Counted from the stretch's first letter, positions 18,578-27,454 are shown. The stretch is 32,055 nt of DNA from Pseudomonas synxantha (GCA_945874835.1 CAMCJM010000014.1:1-32055); one strand, 5' to 3'. Notes: generated by a model not told the origin, from the sequence alone. Made by a program: numbers and translations.

Positions 18578-19443
18578 TTCCAATCCTCACGCACGCGGGT
18601 CAAGCCTTCCTGCGCCACCGAGGCTACTAACTGGCCTTGGCGATTGAAGATGCTGCCACGGGCAAAACCACGGGCGTTGCCAGCCCAGGGGCTGTCCATG
18701 CTGTACAGCAGCCAGTCGTCCATGCGCAGGTCAGCGTGGAACCACAGCGAATGGTCGAGGCTGGCGACCTGCATAAACTTCTGCCACACCGACACGCCAT
18801 GCGGCAGCATCGAGGTGGTCAGCAGATTGAAGTCACTGGCGTAGGCCAACAGCAATTTGTGCAGTTGCGGCTCATCCGGTAACTCACCCGCCGCGCGGAA
18901 CCACACATGCTTGACCGGGTCGCACGGCTTGGGCGCGAACGGGTTGCTCAAGGTCACCGGCCGGATTTCAATCGGTTTATCGCTAATCGCCCGCTCACGA
19001 ATGCGCTCGGGCAAGGCATTGACCACCAAACGGGCCAGCTCGGTTTCCGACTTCAACTCATCCGGCCCCGGCACATCCGGCACCGGGTTCTGGTGATGAA
19101 AGCCTTCTTCATCGAACTGGAACGAGGCGCTGCAGGTGAAGATCGGCTTACCCTTCTGAATCGCCGTCACCCGCCGCGTGCTAAAGCTGCCACCGTCGCG
19201 CACGCGATCGACCTGATACACCACCGGCAACGCCGCATCGCCAGGACGTAAAAAATAGCCATGCATGGAGTGCACATGGCGCTCGGGTTCAACCGTCTGG
19301 CTGGCAGCCGACACGCACTGACCGAGCACCTGGCCGCCGAACAGCTGGCGAAAGCCGAGGTCCTGGCTGACGCCACGAAACAGATTTTCTTCGATGGTTT
19401 CCAGGGTCAGCAGGGCGACCAACTCACTCAACACCTGACTCAT
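18574..19443 (-). CDS. tesB: Acyl-CoA thioesterase II
   Basis: TesB hydrolyses medium- and long-chain acyl-CoA (including 3-hydroxyacyl-CoA) to the free acid and CoA. The 289-residue protein has the double hot-dog architecture and the usual length. The catalytic triad positions align directly with E. coli TesB: D204 in YASDFNLLTT, S228 (threonine in E. coli) in VASLDHSLWFH, and Q278 in VASVAQEG. FRGVSQDLGFRQLFGGQVLGQ near the N-terminus (start of it quoted as FRGVSQDLG) is typical. The start at 19443 gives MSQVLSELVALL, the standard N-terminus; an in-frame extension to 19590 is not conserved. The HAD gene follows with a 4-base overlap. Confidence 0.95.
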   Translation of the reverse strand: MSQVLSELVALLTLETIEENLFRGVSQDLGFRQLFGGQVLGQCVSAASQTVEPERHVHSMHGYFLRPGDAALPVVYQVDRVRDGGSFSTRRVTAIQKGKPIFTCSASFQFDEEGFHHQNPVPDVPGPDELKSETELARLVVNALPERIRERAISDKPIEIRPVTLSNPFAPKPCDPVKHVWFRAAGELPDEPQLHKLLLAYASDFNLLTTSMLPHGVSVWQKFMQVASLDHSLWFHADLRMDDWLLYSMDSPWAGNARGFARGSIFNRQGQLVASVAQEGLTRVREDWK

Positions 19444-19621
19444 GCATGCTCTCCGGTTAACGCTGGGGGGGCGAGATGGTAAAGGCTTCGGCCCGCTTTG
19501 TCGGCCCATCCGAACGATGGATGTGGACAATAATGGCAGCATTCCGGCCAAGCAGCCTATGGGCTTGAGCCGGGCTAGGCTGCTGGCCATACTGCGCTCA
19601 CTTCCGTTTGAGCTCAGCCCA

Positions 19622-20542
19622 ATGCGCCTGCCGCTGGTCTACCACGACGATTACAGCCCGCCCTTCCCGGCCAACCATCGCTTCCCCATGGAGAAATTTC
19701 GCCTGCTGCGCGATCACCTGGTGGACAGCAACCTGTGCACCGAAACCAGCCTGCTGCGCCCGGATTTATGCCCCGCCGATGTGCTGGCTTTGGCGCATTG
19801 CCCGGCCTATATCCAGCGCTTTGCCAGCGGCGAACTGGCCTATGAAGAGCAGCGCCGCCTCGGCCTGCCCTGGAGTGCCGCCCTTGCGCAGCGCACCGTG
19901 CGTGCTGTGGGCGGCTCGTTGCTGGCCGCTGAGCAAGCCCTGCAACACGGTCTGGCCTGCCACTTGGCTGGCGGCACGCACCACGCGCATTACGACCACC
20001 CTGCTGGGTTTTGCATCTTCAATGACCTGGCGGTGGTTAGTCAGTACCTGCTGGCCAGCGGCAAAGCCCAGCGCGTGCTGATCTTCGACTGCGACGTGCA
20101 CCAGGGTGACGGCAGCGCGCGCCTGCTGGAAAACACCCCCGAGGCGATCACCGTTTCACTGCACTGCGAAAAGAACTACCCGGCGCGCAAAGCCGCCAGC
20201 GACTGGGACATCCCGCTGCCCAACGGCATGGGTGATGACGATTATCTGAAAGTGGTCAACGACACCCTCAACTACCTGTTGCCGCTGTATCAGCCAGATA
20301 TCGTGCTGTATGATGCCGGTGTCGACGTGCACCAGCACGACACCCTCGGCTACCTCAACCTGACCGACGCTGGCATCGCCGCCCGTGACGAAGCCGTGCT
20401 CAATCACTGCCTGGACCGCGATATCCCGGTGGTCGGGCTGATTGGCGGCGGTTACGACAAAGACCGCCACGCGTTAGCCAAACGCCACGGCATCCTGCAC
20501 CACAGCGCCGCCAAGGTCTGGCAAGTGCGCGGGTTGGGATAA
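19622..20542 (+). CDS. Histone deacetylase family (acetylpolyamine amidohydrolase-like) protein
   Basis: This 306-residue zinc hydrolase of the arginase/deacetylase fold removes acyl groups from amines in known relatives. The active-site residues are visible: H120/H121 in GTHHAH, zinc ligands D158 and H160 in FDCDVHQGDG, D235 in DAGVDVHQHD, and the final GGGYD supplying the transition-state tyrosine. Bacterial members of this short class deacetylate small molecules such as polyamines or protein lysines; the substrate here is unknown. The ATG at 19622 begins the conserved MRLPLVYHDDYSP; a longer frame to 19442 overlaps the tesB start and lacks conservation. It is divergent from tesB. Confidence 0.9.
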   Translation: MRLPLVYHDDYSPPFPANHRFPMEKFRLLRDHLVDSNLCTETSLLRPDLCPADVLALAHCPAYIQRFASGELAYEEQRRLGLPWSAALAQRTVRAVGGSLLAAEQALQHGLACHLAGGTHHAHYDHPAGFCIFNDLAVVSQYLLASGKAQRVLIFDCDVHQGDGSARLLENTPEAITVSLHCEKNYPARKAASDWDIPLPNGMGDDDYLKVVNDTLNYLLPLYQPDIVLYDAGVDVHQHDTLGYLNLTDAGIAARDEAVLNHCLDRDIPVVGLIGGGYDKDRHALAKRHGILHHSAAKVWQVRGLG

Positions 20543-20547
20543 GCAAA

Positions 20548-20578
20548 GTAGGCTTGCGTTGAGCGCAGCGATACCCAT
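20548..20578 (+). repeat. 31-bp repeat, left copy flanking the methyltransferase gene
   Basis: The copy begins GTAGGCTTGCGTTGAGCGCA and ends GCGATACCCAT. It matches 21438-21468 in the same orientation at 29 of 31 bases, and its core GCGTTGAGCGCAGCGA is shared with 6260-6291 and 29036-29067. It lies six bases after the preceding stop codon. Confidence 0.85.
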
Positions 20579-20609
20579 AAAACGGATACCCCCCAACAGG
20601 AATAGCGTC

Positions 20610-21434
20610 ATGGATGATTCTTTTGCATTGAACAAAGCCAACTGGAACGAACGCGCCGCCCTGCATGCGGCGTCACCCGATTACCAAGTTCAGCTGTTTA
20701 TTGCCTCACCCGAGCATTTATCCGAAGTCGTGCGCTTTGATCTGCCGCGCCTCGGCGATATCCGCGGCCTGCGCGCGGTGCACCTGCAATGCCATATCGG
20801 CACCGATACCCTGTCACTGGCACGTCTGGGGGCACAGATGAGCGGCCTGGATTTCTCCGCCGCATCGCTGGAGCAAGCCAGCCAACTGGCGAGCAACTGC
20901 GGTGAGCACATCGAGTTTGCCGAAGCCTCCGTCTACGACGCCGCCAAGGTGCTCGGGGCGCAGTCATTCGATCTGGTTTATACGGGCATCGGTGCACTGA
21001 ACTGGCTACCGAATATTGACGACTGGGCGCGCAACGTCGCGACCCTGCTCAAACCCGGCGGACGCTTGTTTCTACGCGAGATGCACCCGGTACTGATGAC
21101 GCTCGACCAGGACTGCCAGGAGGCGCTGCAGATGATCCACGCCTACTTCGAACACAGCGAGCCGCAGGTCTGGGATGACGAGTGCAGTTACGTAGCAAGC
21201 GACAAAAAGCTTACGGCCACCACCACCCATGAATGGAACCACGGGCTGGGCGAAATCATCACGGCGTTGCTGCGTCACGGTATGCGCCTGACCGCGCTAG
21301 AAGAACACACCAGCATCCCCTGGGAAGCCCTGCCGGGTCAGATGAGCATGGGCGAGGATGGCGAATGGCGGCTGAACAACCAGCCGGAACGACTGCCGCT
21401 GAGCTACACGCTGCAGGCGGTCAAGGTCGGCTAA
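20610..21434 (+). CDS. Class I SAM-dependent methyltransferase
   Basis: The 274-residue protein has a Rossmann-type methyltransferase core. Motif I is VHLQCHIGTDTL (57-68; cysteine and histidine replace the usual GxG glycines), the acidic ribose-binding residue is D81 in GLDFS, and the post-motifs include DLVYTGIGALNWLPNIDDW and LLKPGGRLFLREMHPV. The unusual HLQCHIGTDT variant is frequent in a family of uncharacterised bacterial methyltransferases. AGGA lies eight bases before the ATG at 20610. The gene sits between two direct 31-bp repeats, so it could have been gained or lost as a unit. The substrate is unknown. Confidence 0.85.
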   Translation: MDDSFALNKANWNERAALHAASPDYQVQLFIASPEHLSEVVRFDLPRLGDIRGLRAVHLQCHIGTDTLSLARLGAQMSGLDFSAASLEQASQLASNCGEHIEFAEASVYDAAKVLGAQSFDLVYTGIGALNWLPNIDDWARNVATLLKPGGRLFLREMHPVLMTLDQDCQEALQMIHAYFEHSEPQVWDDECSYVASDKKLTATTTHEWNHGLGEIITALLRHGMRLTALEEHTSIPWEALPGQMSMGEDGEWRLNNQPERLPLSYTLQAVKVG

Positions 21435-21437
21435 ACC

Positions 21438-21468
21438 GTAGGATGGCGTTGAGCGCAGCGATACCCAT
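21438..21468 (+). repeat. 31-bp repeat, right copy flanking the methyltransferase gene
   Basis: It begins GTAGGATGGCGTTGAGCGCA and differs from the 20548 copy at two positions. It starts three bases after the methyltransferase stop codon. A short downstream stretch, CCGGTATCGCTGCCATGCAC, may be the decayed inverted arm of the same element family. Confidence 0.85.
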
Positions 21469-21550
21469 CAGCCGGTATCGCTGCCATGCACAAAAGATGA
21501 TGGGCATGACATCGCGCAACCTGCGCGGCCAGCCCCATCTCACACATCAC

Positions 21551-22684
21551 TTACCCCGCCAACACCTTCTCCAGCGCCTGCTCAAAGGTCGCCACGGCGC
21601 GCTCGATATGGCCCAGCTTATCCAGCCCGAACAGGCCTAAGCGGAAGATCTGGAAATCCGCCGGCTCGTCACACTGCAGCGGTACACCGGCGGCAATCTG
21701 CAGGCCCTGGGCGGCGAATTTGCTGCCGTTTTTGATGCTCGCATCGGTGGTGTAGCACACCACCACACAGGGGGCTTCAAAACCCGGCGCGGCGACGCTT
21801 TTAAAGCCTTTGCTGGCCAGCAATGCGCGCACGCGATCACCGAGTTCCTGCTGCTGGCTGCGCACGGTGGCAAAGCCGAGGGCCTTGGCCTCGCGCATGG
21901 CATCGCGGAAACGCGCCAGGGCATCGCTGGGCATGGTGGCGTGGTAGGCGTGGCCGCCTTGTTCGTAGGCCTGCATGATCTGCAGCCACTTTTTCAGGTC
22001 GCAAGCAAAGCTGGTGCTTTGGGTCGCTTCGACGCGGGCCTGGGCGGCTTCGCTGAGCATCACCAGGGCGCAGCACGGCGAGGCGCTCCAGCCTTTTTGC
22101 GGCGCGCTGATCAGCACATCCACGCCGCACGCTTGCATGTCCACCCAGAGGGTGCCGGAGGCAATGCAGTCGAGCACAAACAAACCACCCACGGCATGCA
22201 CGGCATCACTCACGGCGCGCAGGTAGTCGTCTGGCAGAATCATGCCTGAGGAGGTTTCCACATGCGGGGCAAAAACCACCTGCGGCTTTTCCAGGGCGAT
22301 CACCGCCAGCACATCAGCCAGCCGTGGCGGAGCGTAAGCGACTTGGCTGCCTTCGCTAACGGGGCGGGCCTTGAGCACAATCGATTCAGACGGGATTTGG
22401 CCCATCTCGAAAATCTGCGTCCAGCGGTAGCTGAACCAGCCGTTGCGCAGCACCAGGCATTTCTGCCCGGTGGCCAACTGGCGCGCCACGGCCTCCATGC
22501 CATAAGTGCCGCTGCCGGGCACCACGGCCAGGGCATGGGCGTTGTAAACCTGCTTCAGGGTGCTGGAAATCTCCTTCATCACGCCCTGAAACGACTGCGA
22601 CATGTGATTGAGGGAGCGGTCGGTATAGACCACTGAATATTCGATCAGGCCGTCGGGGTCGATGCTGGGGTAAAGGTTGGACAT
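21551..22684 (-). CDS. Class V PLP-dependent aminotransferase (alanine/serine-glyoxylate type)
   Basis: The 377-residue cytosolic enzyme belongs to fold-type I, class V aminotransferases. The small-substrate loop PGSGTYGMEAVARQL (56-70) binds the cofactor phosphate, D172 in VLDCIASGT contacts the pyridine nitrogen, and K197 in SAPQKGWSASP is the Schiff-base lysine. It is nearest to alanine-glyoxylate or serine-glyoxylate aminotransferases and related phosphonate aminotransferases; the amino donor is not certain. TGGAG lies about eight bases before the ATG at 22684. It is divergent from the flavoprotein gene at 22797 and stands alone. Confidence 0.88.
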   Translation of the reverse strand: MSNLYPSIDPDGLIEYSVVYTDRSLNHMSQSFQGVMKEISSTLKQVYNAHALAVVPGSGTYGMEAVARQLATGQKCLVLRNGWFSYRWTQIFEMGQIPSESIVLKARPVSEGSQVAYAPPRLADVLAVIALEKPQVVFAPHVETSSGMILPDDYLRAVSDAVHAVGGLFVLDCIASGTLWVDMQACGVDVLISAPQKGWSASPCCALVMLSEAAQARVEATQSTSFACDLKKWLQIMQAYEQGGHAYHATMPSDALARFRDAMREAKALGFATVRSQQQELGDRVRALLASKGFKSVAAPGFEAPCVVVCYTTDASIKNGSKFAAQGLQIAAGVPLQCDEPADFQIFRLGLFGLDKLGHIERAVATFEQALEKVLAG

Positions 22685-22796
22685 ACAGGGCTCCAGTCAG
22701 AAATTTTCCCCACGACCCTGCCCGAAGCCGGGGCAAATGACAAGGCGCGCGCCGCCTCGGTTAGAATGCGCGGCCACACCCCACAGCGAAACCGCC

Positions 22797-24038
22797 ATGA
22801 CCGACAACCGCCAACCACCTGCCCCACGCGTTGCCATTATCGGTGGCGGCCCCGCCGGACTGATGGCGGCCGAGGTGCTGGCCCATGGCGGCGTGCAGGT
22901 CGATCTGTACGACGGCATGCCGTCGGTTGGGCGCAAGTTCCTCCTCGCCGGGGTGGGCGGCATGAACATCACCCACTCGGAAGCCAAACCGGCGTTTATT
23001 GGCCGTTACGCCGAACGCCAAACGCAGGTGGCTGCCTGGCTGAACGACTTCGATGCCGATGGCCTGCGCAGTTGGATTCACAGCCTGGGTATCGACACCT
23101 TCGTCGGCACCTCGGGACGGGTTTTCCCCTCCGACATGAAAGCCGCACCCCTGCTGCGCGCCTGGCTAAAGCGCCTGCGCGAACTGGGCGTGCAGATTCA
23201 CACCCGGCATCGCTGGCTGGGCTGGGAGGCGGACGGCGCACTGCGCATCGCCACCCCGGCCGGAGAGATTCAGGTGCAGGCCGACGCCGCCTTGCTGGCT
23301 CTGGGCGGGGCGAGTTGGGCGCGGCTGGGTTCGGACGGCGCGTGGGTCAACCTACTAGAAGCGCGCGGTGTGTGCATAGCACCGTTGCAAGCAAGCAACT
23401 GCGGTTTTGACGTCAGCGCCTGGAGCCCGTTTCTGCGCGACAAATTCGCCGGGGCACCGCTGAAGAATGTCAGCCTCAACCTGCCCGGCGACACGCCCCG
23501 CCTGGGCGAGTGCGTACTCACGGCCAGCGGTATCGAGGGCAGTTTGGTGTATGCCCTGTCGGCGGCTATTCGCGAAACGATCAACCTGCACGGCAGCGCC
23601 ACCGTGCAGTTGGATCTGCTGCCGCAGACGCCGCAGAGCAAATTACAGACAGCCCTAAGCAAACCACGCGGCGCGCATTCCATGGCCAAACACCTGCACC
23701 GTCAGGCGGGAATCGATGGAGTCAAAGCCGCGCGGCTGCGTGAACTGGCCAGCGCGGAGGCCTTTAACGACCCCATGCAACTGGCCGACGCGATCAAGAC
23801 CTTGCCCATCACCTTGGTCCGCTCGCGCCCGCTGGATGAAGCCATCAGCACAGCCGGTGGGGTGCCTTTTGCGCAACTCGACCCGCACCTGATGCTTAAA
23901 CAGCTGCCCGGCACCTTCTGCGCCGGGGAAATGCTCGATTGGGAAGCGCCCACCGGCGGCTACCTGCTGACCGCCTGCTTTGCCAGCGGCCGCTGCGCCG
24001 CACAGGGCATTCTCTCCTGGCTACAGAGCGGCAGATAA
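22797..24038 (+). CDS. BaiN/HI0933-type NAD(P)/FAD-dependent oxidoreductase
   Basis: The 413-residue flavoprotein begins with a dinucleotide fold, VAIIGGGPAGLMAAEVL, with GxGxxG at 16-21. It has the family signature VGRKFLLAGVGGMNITHSE (45-63) and the C-terminal FCAGEMLDWEAPTGGYLL, which closes the FAD site. This is the HI0933-like family, subgroup of about 410 residues seen in proteobacteria; its reaction is unknown in most members. The start at 22797 is chosen because the fold begins there; the frame is open upstream to 22677 across the opposite gene's start. It is divergent from the aminotransferase gene. Confidence 0.92.
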   Translation: MTDNRQPPAPRVAIIGGGPAGLMAAEVLAHGGVQVDLYDGMPSVGRKFLLAGVGGMNITHSEAKPAFIGRYAERQTQVAAWLNDFDADGLRSWIHSLGIDTFVGTSGRVFPSDMKAAPLLRAWLKRLRELGVQIHTRHRWLGWEADGALRIATPAGEIQVQADAALLALGGASWARLGSDGAWVNLLEARGVCIAPLQASNCGFDVSAWSPFLRDKFAGAPLKNVSLNLPGDTPRLGECVLTASGIEGSLVYALSAAIRETINLHGSATVQLDLLPQTPQSKLQTALSKPRGAHSMAKHLHRQAGIDGVKAARLRELASAEAFNDPMQLADAIKTLPITLVRSRPLDEAISTAGGVPFAQLDPHLMLKQLPGTFCAGEMLDWEAPTGGYLLTACFASGRCAAQGILSWLQSGR

Positions 24039-24124
24039 GCACACACACCTCAGCTCAAGCGGCTATGCTTGGAAAAAACCGTCCCAGAACGGTGTTCTTC
24101 CACGCGCACAGGTAATCTCCCGCC

Positions 24125-25126
24125 GTGATTCCACTAGTGGTCTGTGACGACTCGAATATGGCGCGTAAGCAGTTGATCCGCGCCCTGCCAGCCGAATGGC
24201 CGGTGACTATTAGCCAGGCCACCAACGGCCAAGAGGCACTGGCCGCCCTGCGCCAAGGGCTAGGCCAGGTGATGCTGCTGGACCTGACCATGCCGGTGCT
24301 CGACGGCTACGAAACCCTTGCCGCGATTCGCGCCGAAGGCCTGGCTTGCAAAGTCGTGGTGGTGTCTGGCGACGTGCAGGATGAAGCCGTTCGCCGCGTC
24401 AAAGAATTAGGTGCACTGGCCTTTATCAAAAAACCGGCCGATCCCGAGACGCTGCGCAGCACCCTGCTTGAGTTGGGCCTGTTTGATCCCAAAGCCACCC
24501 CCACGGCGTTGGCTCAGGCCGCCGTATTGGATGAGCTGAAGGTCAATTTCCGCGACGCCCTGCGCGAAGTCACCAACGTCGCCATGGGCCGCGCCGCCGC
24601 CTTGCTGGCCAAAGTGCTGAACGTGTTCGTGCAGTTGCCGGTGCCGCAGGTGAACATCTTCGAAGTCAGTGAACTGCACATGACCCTGACCGACGCCATG
24701 CGCGGCGAACGCTTGAGCGCGGTATGCCAAGGCTTTATTGGGGATGGAATTGCCGGTGAAGCGCTGCTGCTGTTCCATGATTCGGAAGTCGTCGACATGG
24801 CAAAATTGCTCGGCTGGCACCCCAAAGACGACAATCAAACTTCGGAAATGCTCCTGGACCTGGCGAGTATCCTGACTGGCGCTTGCCTGGCCGGGATCGC
24901 CGAGCAGATCGACGTGCGCTTCTCGCAGGGCCACCCGCAACTGCTGGGCCAGCATTCATCTATCGAACAGTTGATTCACCTTAACCAGCGCCGCTGGCGC
25001 AAGACACTGGCGATTGAAGTGAGCTACAGCCTGGAAGCGCACAACGTGCACTTCGACCTGTTGCTGCTGTTTACCGAAGACTCGATCAAGCGCCTGACCA
25101 ACAAACTCAACTACCTGATGAATTAA
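24125..25126 (+). CDS. CheY-like receiver fused to a CheC-like phosphatase domain
   Basis: The 333-residue protein joins a receiver domain (1 to about 120; acidic D8/D9, phospho-acceptor D53 in LLDLTMPVLDG, S81, K102) to a CheC/CheX-like domain (about 132-330). The first CheC active site is intact: D144-x3-E148-x2-N151 in DALREVTN. The second helix reads EMLLDLASILTG with D245 and S248 where CheC has Glu and Asn, so that site looks lost. CheC domains dephosphorylate CheY-P, so self- or partner dephosphorylation is plausible. The start is GTG at 24125; the next in-frame ATG would remove the acidic pair. The PAS gene follows after 3 bases. Confidence 0.88.
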   Translation: MIPLVVCDDSNMARKQLIRALPAEWPVTISQATNGQEALAALRQGLGQVMLLDLTMPVLDGYETLAAIRAEGLACKVVVVSGDVQDEAVRRVKELGALAFIKKPADPETLRSTLLELGLFDPKATPTALAQAAVLDELKVNFRDALREVTNVAMGRAAALLAKVLNVFVQLPVPQVNIFEVSELHMTLTDAMRGERLSAVCQGFIGDGIAGEALLLFHDSEVVDMAKLLGWHPKDDNQTSEMLLDLASILTGACLAGIAEQIDVRFSQGHPQLLGQHSSIEQLIHLNQRRWRKTLAIEVSYSLEAHNVHFDLLLLFTEDSIKRLTNKLNYLMN

Positions 25127-25129
25127 GCC

Positions 25130-25585
25130 ATGCCTGCACAGATCGACATCAAAGAGGTTCACTGGCTGCTCGATATCGTGCAATGCATCGATGTCGGCGT
25201 GATCGTGCTGGATCGCCAATACCAGGTAGAGGTGTGGAACAGTTTTATGGAAAACCACTCCGGCATGGGCCCGGATGAGGTGCACGGCAAAACCCTGTTC
25301 AGCCTGTTCAGTGAAATTGACGAAGTCTGGCTGCGGCGCAAAGTCGATACGGTGGTGGCCCTGGGCACGCGCGCATTCAGCCTGTGGGAACAGCACCCGT
25401 ACCTGATGCACTTCAAGAACTACCAGCCAATCACCGGCCAGGAAGAGTTCATGTACCAGAACGTCACCCTGCTGCCATTGGGCGGCGCAGGCGATGCGGT
25501 GGAGCATATCTGCGTAGTGATCTACGACGTAACCGCCGCTGCCACCCATAAGAAACAACTGGAAGCGGCGCAGGCCAATCGCTAA
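25130..25585 (+). CDS. Stand-alone PAS-domain protein
   Basis: The 151-residue protein is one PAS domain: LLDIVQCIDVGVIVLDRQYQVEVWN (start quoted as LLDIVQCIDVGV) at 13-37, GKTLFSLF at 53-60, and the last strands MYQNVTLLPL and ICVVIYDVTA (128-137). A short charged C-terminal helix ends the protein, and no output domain is attached. The gap from the CheY-CheC stop is 3 bases, so the two are surely coupled. It may sense a ligand or redox state and pass the signal to a kinase or to the CheY-CheC protein. In related genomes such pairs often sit near a diguanylate cyclase or kinase; none is adjacent here. Confidence 0.87.
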   Translation: MPAQIDIKEVHWLLDIVQCIDVGVIVLDRQYQVEVWNSFMENHSGMGPDEVHGKTLFSLFSEIDEVWLRRKVDTVVALGTRAFSLWEQHPYLMHFKNYQPITGQEEFMYQNVTLLPLGGAGDAVEHICVVIYDVTAAATHKKQLEAAQANR

Positions 25586-25667
25586 CTTCTCCATTCGCCA
25601 TGCCCCGGCAGAGGGCAGGCGCAACCGTTATTAGCCTGCTCGACACTCTTCGCGCAGGAATCACACG

Positions 25668-26030
25668 ATGTTGCAAAGCGTTGAACTTAAAACCTTCATA
25701 CCGGCCCGCGATTTCACCTTGAGCCAGGCGTTCTATCAGGCGCTGGGCTTCAAGCCAGGCTGGGTCGGCGATGACCTGGCCTATTTTAGCCACGGTGATC
25801 ACTGCGCCTTTCTGCTGCAGAATTTCTACATCAAGGAACAGGCGGAGAATTTCGTCATGCACCTGCTGGTGGAGAACGTCGACGCTTGGTGGCAAAAGGT
25901 GAATGCTGACCAGCTTGGCGAACGATTCGGCGTACGGTTGGTGGCACCCCAAGCTCAGCCCTGGGGCATGCGCGACTTTGTGATCTTCGATCCCAGCGGC
26001 GTACTTTGGCGGATTGCGCAGAACATTTAG
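25668..26030 (+). CDS. VOC-superfamily (glyoxalase/bleomycin-resistance) protein
   Basis: The 120-residue protein is a single vicinal-oxygen-chelate module. SVELKTFIPARDFTLSQAFY (4-23) starts the first beta-alpha-beta unit, LGFKPGW follows, and the second unit ends in WGMRDFVIFDPSGVLWRIAQ, where E/Q-type metal ligands are usually placed. AGGA lies nine bases before the ATG. Members include glyoxalases, dioxygenases and antibiotic-binding proteins; the role here is unknown. It is co-directional with the PAS gene, 82 bp away, with no sign of a terminator. Confidence 0.85.
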   Translation: MLQSVELKTFIPARDFTLSQAFYQALGFKPGWVGDDLAYFSHGDHCAFLLQNFYIKEQAENFVMHLLVENVDAWWQKVNADQLGERFGVRLVAPQAQPWGMRDFVIFDPSGVLWRIAQNI

Positions 26031-26082
26031 CCAGGCTGGTGGACAAGCTTCGCGTTGTCCACCCTACGGCTTGCGAAAGACG

Positions 26083-26103
26083 CCCCTGGATTGCATCCGG
26101 GCT
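26083..26103. repeat. CCGGAT-type short repeat unit
   Basis: CCCTGGATTGCATCCGGGCT recurs here and at 17201-17220, 20 identical bases. Immediately upstream, GTGGACAAGCTTCGCGTTGTCCAC (26039-26062) forms another small hairpin. Both sit between the convergent VOC and helicase genes and may serve as an informal terminator. Confidence 0.65.
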
Positions 26104-26113
26104 GCGGCCGAGA

Positions 26114-27454
26114 TTACTTAACAAACTTACCGGGCTTACCCGCTTTGCCGCCAAAACTCGGCACCTTGCGCACAGCCTTGACCGACGGCGCCACCGGCTC
26201 ATCAGCCTCCATCCAACGTCCCAAGCTGCCGCTTTTTCCACCACCAACTACTTTTGGCTTTTTGGCTTTCTTCGGTTTTTTCACCACCTGGCCACCGAGC
26301 AAGGTTTGCGGCACGCGGTGGTCGGGGATAAAGTCGGGCTCGTCGACACGTTGCAGCACTTGCTGGGTCAGGGTTTCGATGGCCGAGAGCAGTTGCACTT
26401 CATCGGCGCAGACCAGCGACACGGCCTGGCCGGTGGTGCCGGCACGCCCAGTACGGCCGATGCGGTGCACGTAATCTTCGGCCACGATGGGCAGGTCGAA
26501 GTTGACTACCAGCGGCATGTCGTCGATGTCCAGGCCACGGGCCGCCACATCGGTGGCCACCAGCACCTTGATATCGCCATCCTTGAAACGCTGCAACGCG
26601 CGCTGACGGGTAGCCTGCGGCTTATCACCGTGGATTGAGTCGGCGCTGATGCCGTGGCGCTGCAGTTCGGCTTCCAGCTCATCGACACCCTTGCGGGTTT
26701 TCACGAACACCAGCGCCTGGCTCCAGCGCTTGCTTTCGTAAAGGTGCAGGAACAGTTCGCTCTTGCGCTTCTTGTCCACCGGGATCAGCCATTGCTTAAC
26801 CGATTTAGCAGCGGCGTTGCGCGGGCTGACTTCGATGCTCAGCGGGTCATTGAGCATTTCCCCAGCCATCGTGCGAATGGCGTCAGAGAATGTCGCGGAA
26901 AACAGCAGGGTCTGGCGCTTTTTCGGCAAGGCGCGGAACACGCTTTCCAGCTCGCTGGCAAAGCCCAGATCAAGCATACGGTCGGCTTCATCCAGCACCA
27001 GGGTTTGCACCTGATTGAACTTCACCGCGTTCTGCCGGAACAGGTCGAGCAAGCGTCCAGGGGTGGCCACCAGCACGTCGACGCCTTTACGCATCTTCAT
27101 CATCTGCGGGTTGATGCTGACCCCGCCATACACCGCGTAGCTGCGCAGCGGCAGGTGCTCGCCGTAGGTGAGAAAGCTCTGCAGCACCTGCTCGGCCAAC
27201 TCACGGGTTGGCACCAGCACCAGCGCGCGCACCGAATTGCTCGTCACTTGAGGGCCTTCCATCATCAGCCGCTGCAGTACGGGTAGGGCAAAGCCTGCGG
27301 TTTTACCGGTGCCGGTTTGCGCGGCGGCCATCAGGTCGCGACCTTGCAGCACCGGCACGATGGCCTGCGCCTGCACGGCAGTGGGGATTTTATAGTCGAG
27401 GCTGTCGAGGGTACGCAGCAAAGGCTCGATCAGGCCGAGGGAGGCAAAGGTCAT
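26114..27454 (-). CDS. rhlE: DEAD-box ATP-dependent RNA helicase, RhlE type
   Basis: This helicase remodels RNA in ribosome assembly or mRNA decay. The 446-residue protein contains every DEAD-box motif: the Q motif around 23-28, AQTGTGKT (45-52), PTRELA (82-87), TPGR (131-134), DEAD (155-158), SAT (186-188), and in domain 2 ARGLDI and HRIGRTGR (330-337). The C-terminal tail from about 385 is lysine-rich (KKPKKAKKPKVVGGGKSG), as in RhlE proteins. The start at 27454 gives the conserved MTFASLGL N-terminus. It lies downstream of zapE but a terminator-like palindrome and a 141-bp repeat element separate them. Confidence 0.92.
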   Translation of the reverse strand: MTFASLGLIEPLLRTLDSLDYKIPTAVQAQAIVPVLQGRDLMAAAQTGTGKTAGFALPVLQRLMMEGPQVTSNSVRALVLVPTRELAEQVLQSFLTYGEHLPLRSYAVYGGVSINPQMMKMRKGVDVLVATPGRLLDLFRQNAVKFNQVQTLVLDEADRMLDLGFASELESVFRALPKKRQTLLFSATFSDAIRTMAGEMLNDPLSIEVSPRNAAAKSVKQWLIPVDKKRKSELFLHLYESKRWSQALVFVKTRKGVDELEAELQRHGISADSIHGDKPQATRQRALQRFKDGDIKVLVATDVAARGLDIDDMPLVVNFDLPIVAEDYVHRIGRTGRAGTTGQAVSLVCADEVQLLSAIETLTQQVLQRVDEPDFIPDHRVPQTLLGGQVVKKPKKAKKPKVVGGGKSGSLGRWMEADEPVAPSVKAVRKVPSFGGKAGKPGKFVK

